Source of the DNA: Leisingera sp. ANG-Vp
Lineage (GTDB): Bacteria; Pseudomonadota; Alphaproteobacteria; Rhodobacterales; Rhodobacteraceae
DNA length: 64,000 bases
Reading direction: 5' to 3'
Assembly (NCBI RefSeq): GCF_000813725.1
Contig: NZ_JWLD01000023.1
Location: 11,530-75,529 of the forward strand
Below are positions 16,698 to 25,078 of the stretch, piece by piece (position 1 is the stretch's first letter; every line of letters starts with the position of its first letter). A model generated the notes under the pieces. That model worked only from the letters and a program-made list of their open reading frames with translations. It did not search any database and had not been told where the DNA came from. The position numbers and the translations under genes are program-made.

Positions 16698-19127
16698 TCA
16701 GGCCCGGGCCCGTGCGCTGGTTGGGTCGACCGCGCAGATGCCGATCACCTCAGCTTCGCGCATCTCGTTGTGGACCATCACCTGCAGGCGCGTGCCCTCA
16801 GCGGTGAGCTCCTGCGGCACCAGCGCCATCGCGATGTCGTGGTTGCAGTAGTAGGAGAACCCGCCCGACGTCACGCGGCCGACAAGCGTGCCATCCCTGT
16901 AGACGCTCTCATCCGCCAGCACCGAAGTGTCGCAGAACGGCAGCTTCAGGGTAACCAGCGTGTTGTAACCGCCCGCCTCCTTCTGCCGGACCAGCGCATC
17001 GCGGCCGATGAACTCACGTCCTTCCAGCGCCACAAAGCGGTCCAGCCCAGCCTCAAACGGCGTCATGTCCTTGCAGATCTCCCGGTTGATCGCGCGGTAG
17101 GATTTCTCCAGCCGCATCGATTCCAGCGCCTCCAGACCAAAAGGTTTCACACCCGCCTTCAGCAGCTGATCGACCAGATGCCGGTTGTATCCGACCGGGT
17201 GATGCAGCTCCCAGCCCAGCTCGCCGGTGTAGCTGACGCGCAGCAGGTGGACGCCCTTGGCATAGCCCACCTCGCCCATTTGGGCGCTGAGCCAGGGGAA
17301 GGCTTCGTTTGACAGGTCGTTGTCGGTCAGCTGCTGCAGAATCTCACGCGATTTCGGCCCCGCCAGAGCAATCACGCCCACCTGTTCCGAATTATCTTCC
17401 AGGATCACCGAGCCATCATCCGGCAGCAGGCGCGACAGGTAATCCCAGTTGTAGACTTGCCCGTTCGGGGTCGAGACCAGGTAGAAGTCGTTCTCGCCAT
17501 AACGGACGATGGTGTATTCGCCCTCCATGCCGCCCTGCGGGTTCAGCGCCACCGCCAGGGTCATGCGGCCGACCTTGGGCAGCTTGTTGGCCATGATTCC
17601 GTCCAGCCACTTGGCGGCACCCGGGCCGCGCACGGTGAACTTGGTCATCGGCGACATCTCGATAAAGCCGGCCTCCTCGCGGGTCACCCGCACCTCTTCC
17701 TGCACCAGCTCCATGTGGCTGGTGCGGCGGAAGCTGTGCTCAGGGATGGCCTCAGCGGGCGACTTGGCGAACCAGCGCGGGAACTCATAGCCGTTGAATG
17801 TGGTCCAGACCGCGCCCTGCGCCGTCAGCAGATCGTAGGACGGCATCGTCTTCATCGGCCGCGCCGAGGGGAAATCCTCGCCGGGAACATGCGCATCCAT
17901 ATGGGTGCCCCAGGTCTCGCGCACCTTGTCCATAGTCCAGCGCTTGGAGGCATAGTCGCCAAAGCGGCGCGGGTCGATTTCGGACATGTCGATGCCGGGA
18001 TGGCCGTCAACGATCCAGCGTGCCAGCCGCTCGCCCATGGTGCCGCCCCACAGGATGCCGCCGGGCACGCCCTCGGCCAGCCACAGGTTGTCGTGCCCCG
18101 GCGCCGGGCCGCACAGCGGCAGCTCGTCCGGGGTCATCTGGAACGGACCGCGGGTGTTGGCCTTGATGCCGACCTCGCCCAGGGCCGGCACCCGCTCCAG
18201 CGCGCGCTCCCACTGGGTTTCCACCGCCTCGAAATCCTCGGGCAGCAGGTCGGCGCCGAAATCGGCCGGCACCTTGTCCTCGGCAAAGAGCTTGAGGTCC
18301 TTTTCGAACTCGTAAGGGCCGAATTGGAAGCCGCCCACATCCTCGCGCAGATAGGCGCCGTAATCCTCGTCGCGCAGGATCGGGAACTCCGGCAGGCCTT
18401 CGGCGCGGCGCTCTTTCAGCAGCGGCACGGTCTCAGTCGTCCAGTACTGATGCACGATCGGGATGCAAGGCAGGTCCAGGCCGACCCGGCGGGCGTTTTC
18501 ACGGGCATAGTTGCCGGTGGCAAAGATCAGATGCTCGCAGGTGATCTCGCCCTTGCTGGTGGTCACCTTCCAATGGCCGTTGTCCAGCTTCTCATAGGCC
18601 TGCGCCTCGGTGTTCTGATAGACGGTTGCACCCTGATCGCGGGCCAGCTTGGCCAGCCCCATGGTGATGTCGGCCGGGTTCACGTAACCGTCCTGGTCAT
18701 GCAGGATGCCGCCGCGGATGGTCTCGCTCTGCGCCAGCAGCGGGTGGATCTCCTTGATCTCCTCCGGCGTCACCAGGCGGCAAGGCACGCCTGCGGCCTC
18801 AGCAATCGAGATATAGGACTGGAACTCGTCCCAGCGTTTCTGGGTGTTGGCGACCCGCAGCTGGCCGACCTGCCGCAGGCCCACGGAGCTGCCCAGTTTC
18901 TTCTCCACCTCGCCATAGATGCGGATGGTTTCCATCGTCATCTTTGAGATGTTGTGCGAGCGCACGAATGTCACCAGCAGCCCCGCGGCGTGCCAGGTCG
19001 ACCCGGAGGTCAGCGTGGTACGCTCCAGCATCACCGCATCGGTGCAGCCGTGCTGGGTCAGCCCGTAAAGGATCGAGGCTCCGACACAGCCGCCGCCGAC
19101 GACCACCACTTTTGCATGCGACTTCAT
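16698..19127 (-). CDS. Dimethylglycine/sarcosine dehydrogenase-like flavoprotein with GcvT domain
   Basis: 809 residues: N-terminal FAD oxidoreductase (VVVVGGGCVGASILYGL) and, from about residue 430, an aminomethyltransferase (GcvT) domain that passes the released one-carbon unit to tetrahydrofolate. The histidine expected to bind FAD covalently is present in TSGSTWHAAGLL. GcvT landmarks include FTVRGPGAAKWLDGIMANKLP and GELGWELHHPVGY. Enzymes of this type oxidise N-methyl groups of dimethylglycine, sarcosine or N-methylproline. The ATG at 19127 (MKSHAKVV) is chosen over an upstream in-frame start because AGGAG sits ten bases before it and the FAD motif then starts at residue 6. First gene of a four-gene operon. 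Confidence 0.88.
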   Translation of the reverse strand: MKSHAKVVVVGGGCVGASILYGLTQHGCTDAVMLERTTLTSGSTWHAAGLLVTFVRSHNISKMTMETIRIYGEVEKKLGSSVGLRQVGQLRVANTQKRWDEFQSYISIAEAAGVPCRLVTPEEIKEIHPLLAQSETIRGGILHDQDGYVNPADITMGLAKLARDQGATVYQNTEAQAYEKLDNGHWKVTTSKGEITCEHLIFATGNYARENARRVGLDLPCIPIVHQYWTTETVPLLKERRAEGLPEFPILRDEDYGAYLREDVGGFQFGPYEFEKDLKLFAEDKVPADFGADLLPEDFEAVETQWERALERVPALGEVGIKANTRGPFQMTPDELPLCGPAPGHDNLWLAEGVPGGILWGGTMGERLARWIVDGHPGIDMSEIDPRRFGDYASKRWTMDKVRETWGTHMDAHVPGEDFPSARPMKTMPSYDLLTAQGAVWTTFNGYEFPRWFAKSPAEAIPEHSFRRTSHMELVQEEVRVTREEAGFIEMSPMTKFTVRGPGAAKWLDGIMANKLPKVGRMTLAVALNPQGGMEGEYTIVRYGENDFYLVSTPNGQVYNWDYLSRLLPDDGSVILEDNSEQVGVIALAGPKSREILQQLTDNDLSNEAFPWLSAQMGEVGYAKGVHLLRVSYTGELGWELHHPVGYNRHLVDQLLKAGVKPFGLEALESMRLEKSYRAINREICKDMTPFEAGLDRFVALEGREFIGRDALVRQKEAGGYNTLVTLKLPFCDTSVLADESVYRDGTLVGRVTSGGFSYYCNHDIAMALVPQELTAEGTRLQVMVHNEMREAEVIGICAVDPTSARARA

Positions 19128-19356
19128 AGACCAACTCCTGTTTGCGGGTGTCCGGCAGCCTCGGCTGCTGCGGCAGAATTCCTGAATGCCTCCCCTGCCC
19201 GGCACGGATCCAAAGCCGGGGAGTGATGCTGCATTTTGGCGTCATTCGCGCATCCAGCAATTGCAAAAATTTTCATCTTGGCTTAGCTGAATTTGCCCAA
19301 AGGCTCGAAAAGAGACATGCTGCAATCAACATTTCCGGACCAAGGATAAAGCCGCC

Positions 19357-20250
19357 TTGCCCAACCGTCCCTATGACCTGCCCCGGATGAGCTCCCTCGT
19401 CAGCTTCGAAGCCGCCGCCCGAAACTCTAGCTTCAAGCTTGCGGCCACAGAGCTGAACGTTACCCCCGCTGCGGTCAGCCACCAGATCAAGGCGCTCGAG
19501 CGGGAGCTGCAGTGCAGCCTGTTCAACCGCTTTCACCGCGGCGTCGAGTTGACGGAAAGCGGCGCCTATCTGCTGGTCGCTTTGCAAAGGGGATTTGAGG
19601 GGATCAACGACGCATTTGAGCAGCTGCGGGCCCAGCACGGGCGCAGCTCGGTGACCATCCGCTCCAGCACCGCTGTGAGCTCGCTGTGGCTGACGCCGCG
19701 GCTGGCGCATTTCTGGAAAAGCTACGAGCATATCTCGGTGGCACAGATCGTCAGCGATACGGAAAAGGCCGCCGGCGATTGCGATCTCAGCCTGCATTAT
19801 GCGGATATGTCCCGGGACAGCGGCCATTGCAGAGCGTTGTTCAGGGACCGGATCATGGCACTGTGCAGCCCGCGGTTTGCCTCCCGGCACCGGATTTCCA
19901 GCGTCGCAGACATCGCAGAGGTTCCGCTGATCCATCTCGACTCGCTGGAAACCGGCGGCACCGACTGGCAGGTGTGGGCGCAAGCCTTGGGCTATTCAGG
20001 GCCGCTGAAGTCCGCCCATCGCGTCAACAATTATGTCATCGCACTGCAAGCCGCACAGGACGACATGGGGGCCGTGCTCGGCTGGGAGGGATTGACTGCA
20101 GATCTGGTCGCATCCGGCAAGCTGGTCAGACTTCTGCCTGACACAATTTCGGCGCCTCTGGAATTCTATGTCAAACTGCACAACCGGTCATCTGACCGGG
20201 CGCAGCTGGTTTTTGACTGGCTGGCTGGAGGACATCAGGAGATGCGCTAG
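19357..20250 (+). CDS. LysR-family regulator, GcvA-like
   Basis: 297-residue activator with the GcvA-type helix-turn-helix at residues 10-70: LVSFEAAARNSSFKLAATEL, VTPAAVSHQIKALERE, then the C-terminal effector domain. Translation could start at TTG 19357 or ATG 19387; the former keeps the complete N-terminal helix and has AGGA upstream. It is divergent from the dimethylglycine dehydrogenase/mttB operon across 229 bases, the usual arrangement for a LysR protein controlling its neighbour. GcvA of E. coli responds to glycine, so a glycine- or betaine-related signal is plausible here but unproven. Confidence 0.88.
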   Translation: MPNRPYDLPRMSSLVSFEAAARNSSFKLAATELNVTPAAVSHQIKALERELQCSLFNRFHRGVELTESGAYLLVALQRGFEGINDAFEQLRAQHGRSSVTIRSSTAVSSLWLTPRLAHFWKSYEHISVAQIVSDTEKAAGDCDLSLHYADMSRDSGHCRALFRDRIMALCSPRFASRHRISSVADIAEVPLIHLDSLETGGTDWQVWAQALGYSGPLKSAHRVNNYVIALQAAQDDMGAVLGWEGLTADLVASGKLVRLLPDTISAPLEFYVKLHNRSSDRAQLVFDWLAGGHQEMR

Positions 20251-20629
20251 TTCCGTAACGATACTTCCATGTCGCAGTTGTGTCGTCGAGCGCGCCCTAT
20301 CACCATTTTCCGGCACCTATTATCAACCACATCTCAGTTAGTATGAGCGGGCTGAAAGCTGGCTATTCAGGTGCATATGATGCCGTCGGTAGATTGAAGT
20401 GTGCTGTGAAAAGTTGGGAGATGATTTCTGACAAAACTAGCCTAAGTAAAAGCGCAATCCGCCGGTGAGCAGCCCCTTTGCTGCCGTCGGCCATCAATTA
20501 GCTCTTCACTTGTCCAGCTCGGCGCAAAACGGGACGAAGCTGACCTTCGCCGCACGTGCAACCAGGACGTTCCCACATGTCCGCAATGTGCAGTTGCCTG
20601 GCTTTGCAAAGCAGGACTGACCGACAGGC
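20251..20629. other. Intergenic region, no gene seen
   Basis: Between the LysR gene and a decayed exporter gene. It contains no frame with a ribosome binding site and family resemblance. Confidence 0.5.
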
Positions 20630-21229
20630 CTAGTCGGTCTGACCGGCCATTTCCCGACCTTCGAAAAGCATCTTCATCGCCGCATTGCAGCCCATCGAAG
20701 CTGTCGTGCGTGCATGCTGCAGTAATTCCGTCAGATAAAAGGCCCCGGCGCCGACCACCTGCGCCACACCATGAAAGGGGCCGCCGATAAATGGCCCTGC
20801 TGCTATTTCATTCAGTGCCGACACATTGGTCAGCAACGTATAAGCGATCATTACTATGTTGGACGGATTGTGACGCTCAGCACTGTGAAGATCAGATTGC
20901 GGTCGGATTGTTCATTCTTCGGCGGAAACGCCGCAAATTGCCACTGAACCGCCAGTGAGTGTTCCGAAGCGCCAGCCGCGACCCAGCAGCGCCACCCCGA
21001 TCCGCAAAACGGTACGGGAGGCCAGCTCACCGCCAGCGACGCAGACATTACCTGGCTCCGCAACCAGGAAATGCAGTGCAATACCCAGAAGCAAAGCCAT
21101 CAGCATAGCAGGTGCGCCACAATGTTCGGCCAGGAATTGTGCGGTCAGGGCAATCAGCGCTGAGACCAGCAGCCCTTTCCCATAAACCCCAATCAAATTT
21201 CGCGCCTTGAAGATCGCCTGCTGTGCCAT
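20630..21229 (-). pseudogene. YeiH/UPF0324-family putative sulfate exporter, decayed
   Basis: Three consecutive minus-strand pieces match one membrane protein family in order but in different frames. Piece 1 (21229-20912): VSALIALTAQFLAEHCGAPA, LLLGIALHFL, ASRTVLRIGVALLG, then directly RGWRFGTLTGGSVAICGVSA. About 40 residues that should separate the last two are deleted. Piece 2 (around 20890): PKNEQSDRNLIFTVLSVT. Piece 3 (20851-20730): MIAYTLLTN, then AAGPFIGGPFHGVAQVVGAG, the DVAQVVGAG motif of the family. The remaining roughly 30 residues, ending at 20630, do not match the family. YeiH-type proteins are often found with sulfonate catabolism as sulfate exporters. Not functional as read. Confidence 0.8.
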
Positions 21230-21324
21230 TGCAACCTCATGAAAATGCGTCTCTTCCTATCCTGGCAGGACGGGCAGAGACGCCGTACGCAGCGGAAGGG
21301 GCAGCGGCAGAAGCAAAGCCTGGG

Positions 21325-21777
21325 TCAGACCACCGGCGTGATCGTCATCTTTGCACTGATCGAGTTGGCAACGAAGCAGTAGCGATGCGCGCGCTCGTGC
21401 ATCTCCTCCACCTTGGCAGGGGTGACGTCAAAGCCGGTATCAAAAGTGACCCGCGGCGACAGTTTCAGCTCGGTCACCGCCATCATGCCCTTTTCGGTTT
21501 TGCCCAGGGCAGCTTCAGCGTGATCGGCATAGGTGGCAACCGGCCAGCCGGCCTTGGCTGCCAGCGCCAGGAACGTCATCATGTGGCAGCTCGACAGCGA
21601 GGCGGCCAGCGCTTGCTCGGGATTGGTGGAGTCCGGATCACCGCCCCAGTCCGGCGCTGCATCTCCCGGCAGCGTGAATTGCGAATTGTAAAGGATCTCA
21701 TGGGCCTTATCGACCTGCCCCTCGATCAAATGGGGAGTGTTGCGGAACCAGGACACGTCAACAGAGAGTTCAGACAT
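21325..21777 (-). CDS. OsmC-family peroxiredoxin-like protein
   Basis: 150 residues of the OsmC/Ohr superfamily, thiol peroxidases for organic hydroperoxides. One conserved cysteine is in PEQALAASLSSCHMMTFLAL (the SSC motif), the second in ERAHRYCFVANSI near the C-terminus. Spacing and sequence fit the OsmC-like branch common in alphaproteobacteria rather than classical Ohr. ATG 21777 (MSELSVDV) is preferred, with AGGTGAGG just upstream; three more in-frame codons upstream are optional. It lies 48 bases after the enoyl-CoA hydratase gene on the same strand and may be its operon partner, protecting against peroxides made by flavin-dependent oxidation. Confidence 0.9.
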   Translation of the reverse strand: MSELSVDVSWFRNTPHLIEGQVDKAHEILYNSQFTLPGDAAPDWGGDPDSTNPEQALAASLSSCHMMTFLALAAKAGWPVATYADHAEAALGKTEKGMMAVTELKLSPRVTFDTGFDVTPAKVEEMHERAHRYCFVANSISAKMTITPVV

Positions 21778-21825
21778 CAGCCTCACCTCTTAGCATTAAT
21801 CAGATTGCGGTTTTTGCTTGAGGGC

Positions 21826-22626
21826 TCAGGGCGCCGGCCACTCTGGAGCACGCTTTTCGATAAAGGCCTGTATGCCTTCCTTGGCATCGTCGATCATCAT
21901 GTTTTCGACCATCACGCCAGTGGCATAATCATAAGCCTTTTCCAGGCTCATCTGGGCCTGGGCGTAAAACGCCTCCTTGCCGATCTTCAGTGTGCGCCCC
22001 GATTTGCCGGCGATCAGAGCGGCAAGCTTTCCGGCTTCTGCCTGCAACTGCTCCATCGGTACGATATCGCTGATCAGGCCCCAATTGAGGGCGGTTTCCG
22101 CATCGGTCATCTGCCCGGTGAGCAGCATTTTCATGGCCTGTTTGCGCCCGACATTGCGCGACAGCGCCACCATTGGGGTGGAGCAAAACAGGCCGATATT
22201 CACCCCCGGCGTGGCAAATCGGGTGCCTTCTGCGGCAATCGCCAGATCACAGCTGGCCACCAGCTGGCACCCGGCCGCTGTCGCAGTGCCATGCACCGCA
22301 GCAATCACCGGCTTGGGGCATGTCACAATGGCCTGCATCGTGGCCGAGCAAGTTTCCATGGTCACGCGGTAAAACGCCCGCCCCCCGTCCGCGTTTTCGC
22401 GCGCTGCGGTCATCTCCTTGAGGTCATGGCCCGCGCAGAAGGCAGGGCCATTGGCGGCCAGCACGATCACCTTGATGTCTGCGCGCGCCCCCCAGTCTTC
22501 AAACGCATTTTGCAGCGCGTGCAGCATGTCCAGCGACAGGCTGTTGCGGGCCGCCGGACGGTTCAGAATTAAAGTGGCAATGCCGTCTGCAGCGGAAACC
22601 TGCAAAATCCGGGGATCAGAGGTCAT
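21826..22626 (-). CDS. Enoyl-CoA hydratase/isomerase family protein (ECHDC3-like)
   Basis: 266-residue crotonase-fold enzyme that would hydrate enoyl-CoA or act on a related thioester. The first oxyanion-hole segment is AFCAGHDLKEM near residue 64 and the second is AVHGTATAAGCQLVASCDL near residue 108. The GHDLKEM form is typical of the ECHDC3 group. At the usual catalytic positions of rat crotonase (two glutamates) this group differs, so the exact reaction is uncertain. The gene begins four bases after the acyl-CoA dehydrogenase stop on the same strand, so the two would act as consecutive steps of beta-oxidation. Confidence 0.88.
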   Translation of the reverse strand: MTSDPRILQVSAADGIATLILNRPAARNSLSLDMLHALQNAFEDWGARADIKVIVLAANGPAFCAGHDLKEMTAARENADGGRAFYRVTMETCSATMQAIVTCPKPVIAAVHGTATAAGCQLVASCDLAIAAEGTRFATPGVNIGLFCSTPMVALSRNVGRKQAMKMLLTGQMTDAETALNWGLISDIVPMEQLQAEAGKLAALIAGKSGRTLKIGKEAFYAQAQMSLEKAYDYATGVMVENMMIDDAKEGIQAFIEKRAPEWPAP

Positions 22627-22630
22627 GGGG

Positions 22631-23797
22631 TCAGTCCTTCAACAGGTCGCGGGCAATCACGAGTTTCATGATTTCATTGGTGCCGGCGTAGATCCGTTCA
22701 ATACGGTTGTCGCGGTACATGCGTTCCAGCGGGTATTCGGTCATCATGCCGTAGCCGCCAAAAAGCTGCAGGCAGCGGTCGATGACTTTGGCCTGCAGGT
22801 CGGTCAGCCAGTACTTTGCCATCGAGACCTTTTCGGTGGTCAGGCGGCCTTCGATATGCTCGCTGATGCAATGGTCCAGGAAAACCTTTGCGATGGTGAA
22901 TTCCGAGGCGCATTCCGCCAGTACGAACTGAGTGTTCTGGAAGTCGGCGATTTTCCTGCCGAACGCCTTGCGCTCGTTGACATAGTCCAGTGTCAGCCTC
23001 AGGGCGCGTTCCATGCGGGCCACCGCATAGACACCGATCAGCAGGCGTTCCTGGGGCAGCTGTTCCATCATCTGATAGAACCCCCTGCCCTCTTCCGGAC
23101 CGATCAGCGCCGAGGCAGGCACCTGCATGCCGTCAAAGAACAGCTCGGACGTGTCGTTGGACTTCATCCCCAGCTTGTCGAGGTTGCGTCCCCGGCGGAA
23201 GCCATCAACCTTATCAGTCTCAACCGCAAACAGCGAGATGCCCCGCCCGCCTGCCGCGGGATCGGTCTTGGCGGCAACTATAACCAGATTGGCCAGCTGG
23301 CCGTTGGTGATAAAAGTCTTGGAGCCCGAAATCGAATAGTGATTGCCGTCCTTGCGGGCCACTGTCTTGATGTTCTGCAGGTCCGAGCCTGCACCCGGTT
23401 CGGTCATCGCAATGGCGCCGATCAGCTCACCCGAGACCATGCGCGGCAGGATCGAGCGTTTCTGATCCGCGGACCCGTAGTGGATGATGTAGGGGATCAC
23501 GATGGAGTTGTGCAGCCCGCCGCCCCAGCCGTCGATACCGGCCAGGTTGCCCTGATAGGCAATCACCGCGTCATAAGCAAAGCTGGCACCGGGACCGCCG
23601 AATTCCTCGGGCACTTCCGCGCCCAGCAAGCCCATCTCGCCGGCCTTTTCCCAAAGGGAGCGCGGGAAGCTGCCCTGTTTCTCCCATTCCTCGTAATGAG
23701 GGGCGCATTCCTTTTCGTAAAACTGCGCACAGGCGTCCGACAGCATCTGAAGCTCATCGTCCATCCAGGGTGAAGCTGGTACTTGAAGGTTCGCCAT
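22631..23797 (-). CDS. Acyl-CoA dehydrogenase, long-chain/isovaleryl-type active site
   Basis: 388 residues with the full acyl-CoA dehydrogenase fold. FAD contacts: AIAMTEPGAGSDLQN near residue 128 and GSKTFITNGQLANL near 158. The C-terminal motif reads YAGTNEIMKLVIARDLL; alanine stands where medium-chain enzymes keep their catalytic glutamate. Instead a glutamate sits at residue 250 in QLPQERLLIG, the location used by long-chain and isovaleryl-CoA dehydrogenases. So the chemistry is alpha,beta-dehydrogenation with the alternative base. First gene of an operon with enoyl-CoA hydratase and OsmC. Substrate not predicted. Confidence 0.92.
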   Translation of the reverse strand: MANLQVPASPWMDDELQMLSDACAQFYEKECAPHYEEWEKQGSFPRSLWEKAGEMGLLGAEVPEEFGGPGASFAYDAVIAYQGNLAGIDGWGGGLHNSIVIPYIIHYGSADQKRSILPRMVSGELIGAIAMTEPGAGSDLQNIKTVARKDGNHYSISGSKTFITNGQLANLVIVAAKTDPAAGGRGISLFAVETDKVDGFRRGRNLDKLGMKSNDTSELFFDGMQVPASALIGPEEGRGFYQMMEQLPQERLLIGVYAVARMERALRLTLDYVNERKAFGRKIADFQNTQFVLAECASEFTIAKVFLDHCISEHIEGRLTTEKVSMAKYWLTDLQAKVIDRCLQLFGGYGMMTEYPLERMYRDNRIERIYAGTNEIMKLVIARDLLKD

Positions 23798-23945
23798 TTC
23801 CGCCTGCCAATCTGCAAGACAGCCGCTGGGGCTGTCGTGGATACTGGCTGAACCCTAGGCAGATGGACCGGGGCAAACTAATTTTTTGTGGCGATTGATG
23901 TGATCTGTTTTTGTTATGACAAACCACCTGCCGCAGGCTGGCAGC

Positions 23946-24878
23946 TCACTGGGAGCTGATGACTTCGCCCTTCCAGTTGCCATTACGCACCTCGGCCGCC
24001 AGAACCTCGCGCACAACGTCATATACGGCCTGTGACACGGGCGTCAGCGGCCGGATTTTTGGGATTGCCAGAGAAACATTCCGGGACAGGTTCGGATTGA
24101 TGATCCGGCGGGCATCAACCTCCCCGGCTGACAGTAGGTCAGCCATGGAAGGCCAGTTCAGCACCGTCGCTCCGACCCCGGCCAGCACCATGCCGCGGAT
24201 CGTCAGAAGCGACTGCTGCTCATACCGCACCCGCAGCTGGCGGCCGGTCTCCATCATCGCCTCCTCCAGCGCCCGCCGCACGTGAACTTGCCGGTTCGGC
24301 ATCACCAGATCAAAGCCCGAGAGTTCGGCCAGCGGTATGTCTGAACTGTCCGGCTCGCTGTGCCGGCGCTTGCTGAACAGAAACAGTTCCTCCCGCACGA
24401 CGGGCTCGAACTCGACGTCCTGCAGGCGGCCAATGCTGGGGAGAATACCAAAATCGACCTTGCCGGCCTCGATTACCTGCCCGGCTTCAAACCCAAGGCC
24501 GTCCAGAATAGAAACATTAATGCCGGGATACTGCTGTTCCACCGCCTGAATAATCGTGGCCGCCAGCATGCCCGCAATCCCCACCGGCAGCGCAATAGCA
24601 ATGTCACCCGCAAGCTTTCCGGCGGCGCTGCTGGCATCGTTTTTAGCCAGTTCGACCTGCTCCAGTATCGATTTGGCATGGCTGTAAAAACGTCGGCCGG
24701 CCTCGGTTACCTTGGTGCCGCTCGGCCCGCGCATCAAAAGGCCCACCCCGACTTCCGCCTCCAGGTCGACAATCTGACGGCTGAGGGCCGGCTGGGCGAT
24801 AAACAGCTCCCGCGAGGCTGAAATGAAGCCGCCGTTTTCAACAATCGAGCAGAAATAGCGCAGCTGGATGAGCTTCAT
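23946..24878 (-). CDS. LysR-family regulator
   Basis: 310 residues. The helix-turn-helix is at residues 1-60 (MKLIQLRYFCSIVENGGF, then IAQPALSRQIVDLEAEVGVG). The C-terminal part is a periplasmic-binding-protein-like effector domain (VDFGILPSIGRLQDVEFEP and a ring of AGVGATVLNWPS). ATG 24878 with GGAG upstream is preferred over an in-frame start 11 codons earlier. It is divergent from the ThDP-enzyme gene across 200 bases, so that gene and those behind it are its likely targets. The sequence resembles the Nac/Cbl-like branch by its opening, but no effector can be named. Confidence 0.9.
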   Translation of the reverse strand: MKLIQLRYFCSIVENGGFISASRELFIAQPALSRQIVDLEAEVGVGLLMRGPSGTKVTEAGRRFYSHAKSILEQVELAKNDASSAAGKLAGDIAIALPVGIAGMLAATIIQAVEQQYPGINVSILDGLGFEAGQVIEAGKVDFGILPSIGRLQDVEFEPVVREELFLFSKRRHSEPDSSDIPLAELSGFDLVMPNRQVHVRRALEEAMMETGRQLRVRYEQQSLLTIRGMVLAGVGATVLNWPSMADLLSAGEVDARRIINPNLSRNVSLAIPKIRPLTPVSQAVYDVVREVLAAEVRNGNWKGEVISSQ

Positions 24879-25078
24879 GGGCGGTCTCCGGGTCGGTCTA
24901 AGCCTGATCAAAGGCGGGATGCGGTTCCGTCATATCAAACCGCTATTACAACAATCACTCAATAGAATTTGTGCAGCCCGGCTCCCAAACGCAAAACTCA
25001 CGCCAACCGCAGACAGCCCGGCCTGTGCAAGACGGCCGCTGCTCTGCGCATTTGAGGGATTGAAACCGGAGGTTCATC

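Noticed and set aside
15058-16851. 597-codon plus-strand frame opposite the MttB-like gene
   Set aside because: Antisense shadow, histidine/arginine-rich composition typical of reversed GC-rich genes.
17457-18947. 496-codon plus-strand frame opposite the DMGDH-like gene
   Set aside because: Antisense shadow; the minus-strand protein has intact FAD and GcvT motifs.
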